A DNA stretch of 64,000 nt, taken from Zarea fungicola. Lineage: Eukaryota; Ascomycota; Sordariomycetes; Hypocreales; Cordycipitaceae. The notes under the pieces are model-generated. The model ran no database searches and was not told where the DNA came from. It saw only the letters and a program-made list of their open reading frames with translations. The translations under genes were made by a program, and so were the position numbers. Of the stretch, positions 55,996 to 64,000 are shown one piece after another (the stretch's first letter is position 1; the number at the start of each line of letters is the position of its first letter). Location of the stretch: contig FWCC01000151.1 in the NCBI GenBank assembly GCA_900169235.1, positions 1-64,000 on the forward strand, given 5' to 3'.

Positions 55996-58726
55996 ATGGG
56001 ATCGCCGGAATACCAGCCCGGCGAGCAGCCAATCCGTCGTGCCGTATGAGCCAACCCCCATCATCCTATCATGTACTCGTGCTTGTGAAGGCGTTTTCGT
56101 ACTGAGCTAACCTTTGCGTGCTTCGCGGAATCAGTGTGACCAATGTAGGCGCAGCAAGGTAGGAAGAGACCACCAGCAATTTTCCATCTCCTTGATAAGT
56201 GAGACAGCTGAAACTGATTCAGTATGGATGAGATTTAGACGCGCTGTGATAAAAAGGTGCCCTGTTCAAGCTGCCGATCCGCCAAGAAAACATGCACCAC
56301 GTCGGGCGCGGAACAATCCGGAGGGCTACAACGAAAGCAGCGCATTCACATTTCATCGCTATAGTACGTTGTTCTGGCGATTCTGCTGCACATAAAAGCC
56401 AAGACTAACCGATGTGGCGGAATCGCCTCTCACAGCGAGCAAAAAATTGACAGAATAGAAGCCAGTCTTGGCAGCATTGAACGGCTGCTCAAGAGACAGT
56501 CTGAAAACAAGAGCTCACCGCACAGCGGCACTTCAGACATCATCGCGTCGCCCAACGCGACTGTCACCATTTCAGATGTGTCCACCATCAACACGCCCGC
56601 CCATATTGACCAGAATGAGCCGGAGCCTGACCAGGGTCTCAATGTTCAAACGGACATGACTGTGGCGCTGCTCAAGCAGGCCGTGAGAAGTACGACGCTA
56701 TATGGCGTTGATTCCAAGATGGGCGCCGCACTGGGCAGTCTATATGACTTGATAGGCAAGAGACACATCAATAGCCCGGCGGGGACTGTCATGGCAGCAT
56801 TTCCGATGCAGAAGCCAGTGCCGCCGGGCGGGGTGGGCAAGCTGGAGATGCCGCCGTTGCAGGTGGCAATCACAGCGCTACGGAGGTTGACAGGTATGGA
56901 ATACTTTGAAACGGACACTAAATACTATACAGAAACAGGAAAGAAAACATTTGCTGATTGATAATATAGGGAGATCGCCGACACTGCTTACTATGCTTTG
57001 TTCCAGCATCGGCCTGGACGACATTGAGGCCGTGTGCAGCCAAGCGTATGACCATCTCGACAACATTTCCAGTGTGGAATTTGTCCTTGTCAGCTCGCTG
57101 GTATACTATGTTTTTGAGGAATCGTGTATGCTCGCCTTGGCACCCGAGCTCATTGCCGAGTATCAGACGCATGCTCAGCTATGCAAAGAAAACATCGACA
57201 CAGGGCTCGCCAACTTACCACTCCTGCTTCCCTCTACAGTACAAAATGTTCAGGGCCTTCTACTTGGAGTAGGTTTTCCTCTTTTTGTCCCCCGTCTCTT
57301 GTTGCGTGTTATTTTACTTTATTTGCTCTCATTTTCTAACATTTGGGGCCTAGGCCTTTGCCTCAATTGATCAAGCGCGACCAGCCGTCGCATCGCAACT
57401 CGTCACGACCGCCGCGCAGCTCTGCATCGCCGCCGGCTTCCAGAAGCTCAGCAGTGCGGCCAACAAGACCCACGATGTCATCCGCCTCGAGCGCATCCTC
57501 TTTTGGAACGTGTACATTCTAGACAAGGGTCTCGGCCTGCGGCTCAACCGCGGATCCTGCATCCCCGAGTACGACATTGACATACCTCGTGAATTCGACT
57601 TTGAGTTTAACAAGAGCACCATGCTCAACGGAACAAAGGAAATGACAAACTATTGGATCCGCGCGAGCATCACCCAGGGCCGCATGTATGAGTACCTGTA
57701 CTCACCTGCGGCGCGTGTCGCGCCCGCCGCCACACGACTGGCGCACGCAAAGGCCCTGGCAGCTGACTGCCGAGGGTTGCTGGAGGAGTCTGACGCCTTT
57801 CAGGCACAGTATCCATCTGATGAAGAGCAGCCCGTGCTGACGGACATTTTCCGGAGCGGCGAGGAGATTCAGCTGTCGGTGAACCTGACACTGGTCTACC
57901 AGGCCGTGTCGGCGCTGGACGAGCACGAGGAGTTTAAGAAGGACTGCGTAGAAGTAGCCCGAAGAGCGATTCGCACGCACAAGAGGTCGAGGTACATGAT
58001 GACCCTTGGAAATTACGCAAAATCGACCTACATTAACTGGTAAGCCAATGTCCAAGCAAAGAAGAAAGCGGTCATACGCGATGGCCAAACCCTGCCCCTA
58101 GTTTGCAATGCTTTGCTGAGTAGAGAAAAAACAGGATCATTTTACATACGCCTTTTGCGCCATTTTTCGTCATACTTCGTCACGTCTTGGAAACTCTCTC
58201 CATTGATGATCTTGTGCTTCTGCAGGACTTTATTCAGTCGCTCAGCCCAGCTTCGGATGATTCTCCCCGCCTGCAGCGCTTCTACCAGCTGTGCCAGGTC
58301 ATGTGTGAGGTCGCAGAGTTGTTTGTCGGCGTCAAGCTCAAGCTCAACAATAGCGATGTTACCGTGCCTCAGATGCCGAAGGCACTAGATTCTGCCGATG
58401 CACTCCCAGATCAAGAGCATCTTGCCCAGGAAACGGAGCAGCAGCAAACAAACATCGTGTTCCCGCAGCAGCAACAGCCGTTCACTCAGTCTATACACAA
58501 ACAAGTGCACAATCTTGCTCTGGGGCAAGAGGGACTTGCCAATGTGCCACTAGCTGGGGACAATTCTGGTTCTGTGGCCGATGCTGCGACCGCGCTGGAG
58601 ATGCCTGATGATTGGGATCCCACGATGGGCAGCATGGACTGGACGGCTGGTTATGAGAATATTCTGAATCTACTGCAGGATGAGTTTCAGATTTTAGAAA
58701 ACTATCCTGACGCAGGACTTTTCTAA
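55996..58726 (+). CDS. Zn2Cys6 transcription factor, seven exons
   Basis: Binuclear zinc-cluster regulator. Exons: 55996-56043, 56135-56158, 56239-56363, 56436-56893, 56970-57268, 57354-58039 and 58135-58726, with introns of 72-95 nt, giving 743 residues. The zinc cluster is rebuilt from the first three exons as C17-x2-C20-x6-C27-x5-C33-x2-C36-x6-C43 (RRACDQCRRSKTRCDKK, then VPCSSCRSAKKTC). Exon 2 encodes only eight residues (CDQCRRSK). A coiled coil follows (YEQKIDRIEASLGSIERLLK). The middle-homology domain covers roughly 200-560 (FVLVSSLVYYVFEESCMLAL, then AANKTHDVIRLERILFWNVY and ILDKGLGLRLNRGSC). The end is Gln-rich (QQQTNIVFPQQQQPF) and then acidic/aromatic (MDWTAGYENILNLLQDEFQI), a plausible activation domain. 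All six introns were placed by phase and family pattern. Targets are unknown, and no obvious cluster neighbours it on either side. Confidence 0.9.
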
Positions 58727-61700
58727 TCTGGCTCGGTATGTGGATCAATGTTGAACAGAATACAAGGGTACATGAATTAGGGCCTTGTGCAGACGTCTGC
58801 CTTATGTTCAACAATCAGGCTTGGGAATGGCGTATGGTTGATTCATACCTTATCCACTCCACTTCATTAATTGTAAATGTTAATAATTAAGAAATGGCCA
58901 ATCAATGAAGCTGCAGCGTACATCCTTGGTCCATGATTAAATTGCACTTGAGATAACGGGCGTGCGTAAAACCATCTTTAGAATGGCGGATGTCTGTGTG
59001 AAGACAATCGCGTTGAATGGCAGTGAAATGCGAACTTGACAGCCAGCACCAAGCAAGCGCCACGATTGCATCACTGAGGCGAGAGTGAATCCATGGATAA
59101 AAGTTCAATTGACTACGAAAGAAAAAGCTCTTCAACCATGTTACTACATACAAGCAACATTGCTGTTGTCAGAAGAGCTGTCTGTAGGGTAGGTAAAGTC
59201 ATGAGTCGTGGTTGCAGATCTTCAACGTGACACTGAAGTCAGTACTCACCTCTCTTATTGCCCCTCTTTCTTTTCGTTTCTCTTGGTATTTTTTTTAAGA
59301 AAAAGCTTTACTCCTCATTCACTGAAAATCATTCAATTACCGGAGAGTAAGCCGAGTGAGCCTCAACTCCACTCCAATGCAAAGCAATAGCCGACGAACC
59401 CCATGCTCAGAAGCACGTAAAGCCATCCCTGTCAAGTTTCTCACATCCCTTCGGAACCGCTCTGATTCCCCGGCTTGGCGTTGAAAAGCTACAGGATTTC
59501 TTCTTGAGCCACTCGGAGAACAAGCTGTTTACGACGGCCTCGGAGGGGAATTGCTCCACCGGCTTTGCCTGGGTTCTACTTTCAAGAAGGGGGCCCTTTT
59601 CCTTCCTTTCGCCTTTTTACACGAAGAGCCTCAGCCTTGTTTCTCAATGTTTCCAGTTAGGCATCGACATAGGATGCAGCACACATGCGGAGCATTCACC
59701 TCTTTTGGGGGCCGTGTCTCGGTATGGGGGCGGGCTGTCTGTGGGGAAAGCCAAGGTCACTGCGTGCAGCGGAGGGCGTTCCGCGATTCTTATGAGTAGT
59801 GCTTCTGGGCTGTCAAAAATGGAGAGCGGGAGAAATAAAAAGATGATTATTCACTTCCGTGAGATGACCTTGAATGTGAAAAAAAAGGTCGTACTGTCCC
59901 GAACGGATAAAAGAGTATGTGATGTAAAATGCTGATTGAGTCACTCTGAAATGTTGTACAAGTCTTTCTCTCTTCGGTCTGATAATCATCTGTAAATATA
60001 GAGTCAATAAAACACAATGTGTATTCCCCTCTGAAATCAAGAATGTAATTTGGCCCAATTGCTAATTTATGCCTGATTGGAACATGAAACTTGGCACAGT
60101 AAGATCACTCAGCAGAGACAAAGTGCTCACCAGAGAGGTACAAGCTGGCCTGCGCCATCCGCCAAGCTTCAATGTTGCAAGTCGTTCCTAATGGGACAAA
60201 AACCAGCTACCAATGTTAGAGTACACAGGGCGACAAGAGAATGGGAGCACGAAGGTCCCCCACCTGGACAAATGCAGGCGGCTGCAAACGGAAATACAAA
60301 CAAAAAAAGCCCCGTCGTGGGCTGCGAAAGCTTTTGGTAAGCATATCAAGGACAGGGATTGTGAGACATGACCAGACTTGACCCTACCCCCGGCTGTCGG
60401 AGAGGTAACTATTACTGGTGAGCGGATTGGAAAGAATGGAGAAGCTTATTTTAAATCAGAAAATTGGGCAGCGAAAAAGGAAGAGAGACAAGGAGGGGAA
60501 TATTACCCAAGCATTATGAATAACAGTCCCGTTCCAAAGAACGTCGGGATTGATGAGGGGCAATGAGGGGCCGGGCCAAATTTGAGCGAGTGGATAGCAC
60601 CCGAATAATTGGTAGCGAGAGTTTACGACCGAGATGAAATCAAGTCTGCAATATAATTATCCTACCCAACCACTGTGGGATTAGGCCCGCGGACCAAGCC
60701 GTCGTGGTTTGTGCTTGTTGGCCATGAACAGCTGAGCAGCGCGGCGCACAGACGAAGCGGGCCGCCATTGAGAGCGCGTGCAACGAATGGCCAGTCTCGA
60801 TTTTGTCTAGGCGCTATGACATTGGGACACGGAATAAGAACAAATCGAGCCCAGCGCATTCAGCACTGTAGGGCCAAGGCTGGCGATTTTGGAAGATGGT
60901 GTGCCGGTCGGGTGTCGAAGCGTGTGGTGGCTGTGGTTGAAACCGCCGTTGCTTTGATGATTGAGGTGTTTGTCGTGGTAGTTTGGAAGCCGATGGGATG
61001 AACATGTCGGGCCGCCCAACTGAAAGAAGAAATAATATTCCGTGCAAGCGCTGGCAATGCTAGACATTTGAACAGCAAACAGGCCATAGCCCACTAAACA
61101 GTTTCAAACGGGAAGCTCGCGCCATTGATGGTCGAGGGGAAAGAGAATATGCCCTGCAAATTTGATTGGCTCTGGTGTCATACCGATGCGTTCTGGACAA
61201 GTTCTTTTGAAAAACCTACGATTTGTGACCATGAACGATGGGTGCAGTCGTGATGGTGCATTGACCCATGAGTCTGCGCCAAAGGGAGAGATAGACGAGT
61301 TGGACTGCTTTGATTAACTATAGCAGAGACAAACTTGCGGTCAAAAAGAGAAGGAGAAAAAGAAAGCAAATTAGATGAGACGAGAGCGTGGAACAAAACG
61401 GCACTTAGACAGGCAACCGCACTTCTACAGTTTCTTCGCCTTCTCACAACATTTAGCTGAAGGGTACTCCGCACTCTGTCCCAGCTGCGCCATACGAGGG
61501 TTGGGGCAGGCAAGACATTTGACATGAGTGTATTTCCTAAATGAGCGACGTGCATCTAATGAAGACGGGGGCGACCATGCCGATCCAACAGGGAAAGACA
61601 ATCACCGCGCCACAAAATGGTCGCCGTCCACAGCCAAGCTTCACCGGCACAGAAATAAACACCAACTATGCTATTGCTCGTGAGGCGCCTTAATGCGGTT

Positions 61701-62686
61701 CCGTACGTGCAGCTCCGTTATGCACCCCGTTCCTGCAACCTGACGCGGGATGTTGGAGAGTTCCATTCGGCACTCGTGCTGCATTACGGCAGGTAAAATA
61801 TGTTATTATTATCATTTTCCATTTCACTCTCGTACATTTATTTTTTCTTGAAATTGTTGACGACTGACAAGGAAACGTGACAACAGAGGTAGCAATCACA
61901 TCACACCAAGACGGCATCCTTTCCGCCCCAAAGTCGCTGCAACCCATCCGAACTATATTCTCTCAGCAGCCCACCCACACAAAACCCAATAACGAACCAA
62001 AGGCCCTTACCCTCCACTAGTTATGTCAAATGGCCCCAAAGAGACTTTTTGGCATGTCTCGGTGTTCAAACCCCAGAAGGCTGCGGTGGCCAGTTCCAGG
62101 CACAGCGGGTGTCATGAGACACAGGGACCTGCGTTTGTCCATTCTATTTTCTCTTTACTCCAGCCATCTGCCGGAGGATGAGCTTCCTTGTCGACGAGCA
62201 AAGACAGAAAGAGTTCGTATGGGCGTGAGTGGTTGTTAATTAGCCTCCAAAGGGCTCCGTATTCTGCCGTTCATTGTCGGGAGCATGGGGGTGCCCTTGG
62301 GTTGCAAATTTGCCCATGTCCCACGTCTCCCGAACCCTTGCACAAAGCTCTCTGTCGTCGGCAATGGGGCTTTCTTTCTCAGACAAAAAAATAATAATAC
62401 ACAAGTGAAAGCCCCCCCCCCGTTCCGTGACGTCCGTCGCCACTCGCCACCACCGGGGACCTTACTCACATTCCAAAATTGACCGGTTCTGCCTGCGTTA
62501 TTGTGCGACGCTTGTACCAGCGGTGCCTCCGCCCGTCGTGCCAAGGTGCAACCGTTGAAGGGGAGGTGGGTGTGGGAGGTGGACAAGGTTTATTAAGCTA
62601 CCTAGCTTCACATTTGCTTCATCATTTTGCAGTGTCTTGTGCTCTGGTGTTGTAGTAGCTACTGATGTCAAGAGATTATTAGTCTT

Positions 62687-62718
62687 TTTTTTTTTTTTNN
62701 TTTTTTTTTTTTTTTTTT
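62687..62718. repeat. Poly-T tract containing an unresolved gap (nn)
   Basis: About 30 T residues interrupted by two undetermined bases at 62699-62700. The true length is unknown. Confidence 0.9.
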
Positions 62719-63005
62719 CGGCAGCAAAGTGGATGAAAACCTGCCAGCATGAGTGGGCATGTATTGGATACTGCACTTCTTTTTTTCTCGTTTCTCTCTC
62801 CCCCCGACAAGAGACATGCATTGCGTTCGAAATTTGCACCCGCCCTCGTTGACTTTCTGTCCCTCGGTACTCGGATGCATGCGCACTAAGAAAATGGTGC
62901 TTGTCTACATTGCTGCACACCACCACCACTGACGGAGGGTGGGGATATTACTATGATGAGGATGGCGTGAGATGGGCTACTAGCTGCAAGAGGAATTGCT
63001 TGGGT

Positions 63006-63040
63006 TGCTAGTTAGTTAGTTGCTAGTTAGCTTTCTAGTT
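63006..63040. repeat. Imperfect TAGT-type tandem repeat
   Basis: Short run of gctagttagttagttgctag-like units. Probably slippage. Confidence 0.65.
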
Positions 63041-64000
63041 GGCGGGCAATTGATTGATCCAAGCTATCCCCCTGTCTGGCGCCTCCCGGGTCCCGTTCAA
63101 TCCACCGAATCGCGGCGCGCGCCCACTCTCAGTCACCAAGCCGGGTTCTCGCTCACACTTACTCCGTGCTGTTGACTGGTCGGACTTGACTGTGGGCTCT
63201 TGGAGGCAGACAGCAGCGCCGATGATGGCAGGATGCTGTCCGCCTCACTCCCTTGACCACCCGATGCTTGACAGTGCCAATGCCTTAGCTTGGTTAGGGC
63301 CTGTCGAGCTGTGGTGAGCTGGGTGTATGTGCGAGGTTTTGTCGAGCGACCCTGGTCACCACTATTACCTGACAGCCACGCCACCTCCCCACCCCCCTCA
63401 ACGGATGAATCTCATGCCGCCAATTCCACAGCCATTGGCAAGCACAGTGAATGCGGGCTCTGGACGGTACCTTGGTGTGGTTACAGCTGCCTATCTGCCA
63501 GTCATATGTGTGTTCAACTCTTGAAGTGAGCCAGCAGTTGAGCGACCTTGCAGAAGTGGACCGCACGCCAGAGACAGGTCTTATTCTATAGGCACACAAG
63601 AGGCTTTTTGGACTCCCCTAGCAAATGGTATATAATAAGACCAAAAGGGCCGCTCACGTTTCACTTGCTGTCGCCACGAACAATTTCATTTTAAAAGACC
63701 TCTGCTATTTCGTCTGAAGTTGACAAGCACACAAACTCTACTCCTTGGTAATAACGAATACTTACAAAAGGGAACTGCTTTATGATTAGCAAAAGCCCGT
63801 GCTCAAACAAGAAGGTCTTATCGCCGGGCCGGCCCTGCTCTATCCACCCTTTTTTTGATTACCAGCAGCTCCGCTGGCTTGACTGGAGTCTTGATTGTGC
63901 CAGTCCTCACTTCCAGTTATTACTAGGAGAACCCTCGACAAGGCGACATCTATCTGACGGCGTAGCGGAACGGATCCCGCAGTTGTCTGCAAGCCGCGGC

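Larger units (their letters stand above)
58727..64000. other. 5.3-kb region without a supported gene
   Basis: Frames on both strands are short, overlap each other and lack domains. Content: A/T-rich flank to about 59.4 kb, mixed sequence to 62 kb, a T-tract around the unresolved bases at 62687-62718, a run of TAGT/TTGC repeats at 63006-63040, and C/T-rich stretches near 63.4 kb. The length and pyrimidine-rich parts would suit the long regulatory upstream and leader of a gene beyond the right edge, or a non-coding transcript. Confidence 0.45.

Noticed and set aside
59504..59935. 143-codon frame in the right-hand gene-free tract
   Set aside because: It has no domain and no convincing promoter, and its composition is like neighbouring non-coding sequence.
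1..64000. CRISPR arrays, rRNA genes, NRPS/PKS genes, intact transposase or reverse transcriptase
   Set aside because: Looked for and not found in this window.

Overview
The window is 64 kb of nuclear DNA from a filamentous ascomycete. I infer a sordariomycete, probably order Hypocreales, but nothing seen fixes the genus. The evidence is short introns (48-98 nt) with GT..AG ends and CTAAC/CTGAC-like branch sites, fungal-only families (Zn2Cys6 regulators, a CFEM-like wall protein, monocarboxylate-porter-like and allantoate-permease-like MFS carriers), and long intergenic spacers. Two 'nn' runs (34864-34865 and 62699-62700) mark assembly gaps. Many genes here are split, so I rebuilt exon structures by hand; in each rebuilt gene the exon lengths sum to a whole number of codons.

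From 1 to 16.7 kb the window holds conserved housekeeping genes: an MFS monocarboxylate-type porter (-), an eIF4E-binding Eap1/4E-T-like translation regulator (+) whose 4E-binding motif lies in a short first exon, the exocytic SM protein Sec1 (-), a G-patch protein (-), the Fe-S exonuclease Exo5 (-) and a tail-anchored F-box protein (+). From 16.7 to 36 kb gene density falls: a CorA-like membrane protein, a small secreted helical protein, an ACS-family MFS carrier converging on a GH92 mannosidase, a secreted lipase-like hydrolase, an intron-containing tRNA-Ala followed by a run of hairpins, and a CFEM-like GPI protein.

From 35.5 to 43.2 kb there are mitochondrial dihydroorotate dehydrogenase, a small PY-motif membrane protein, and a divergent pair made of a 14-TM-type MFS exporter and a Zn2Cys6 regulator. 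That pair looks like a local regulator/transporter unit.

From 43.2 to 55.2 kb lies the most accessory-looking stretch. It has a DUF7923-like gene interrupted by an in-frame TAA, two 8-cysteine secreted proteins (one with a Kex2-type site), a 441-residue secreted protein of unknown family, a four-TM membrane protein, diverged dispersed repeats and perfect inverted repeats. From 56 to 58.7 kb is a second Zn2Cys6 regulator whose zinc cluster is spread over three small exons. The last 5.3 kb has no gene I can support.

The genes do not form one obvious pathway. The best candidates for something undescribed are the secreted-protein/repeat island at 43-55 kb and the small helical secreted protein at 22.4 kb.
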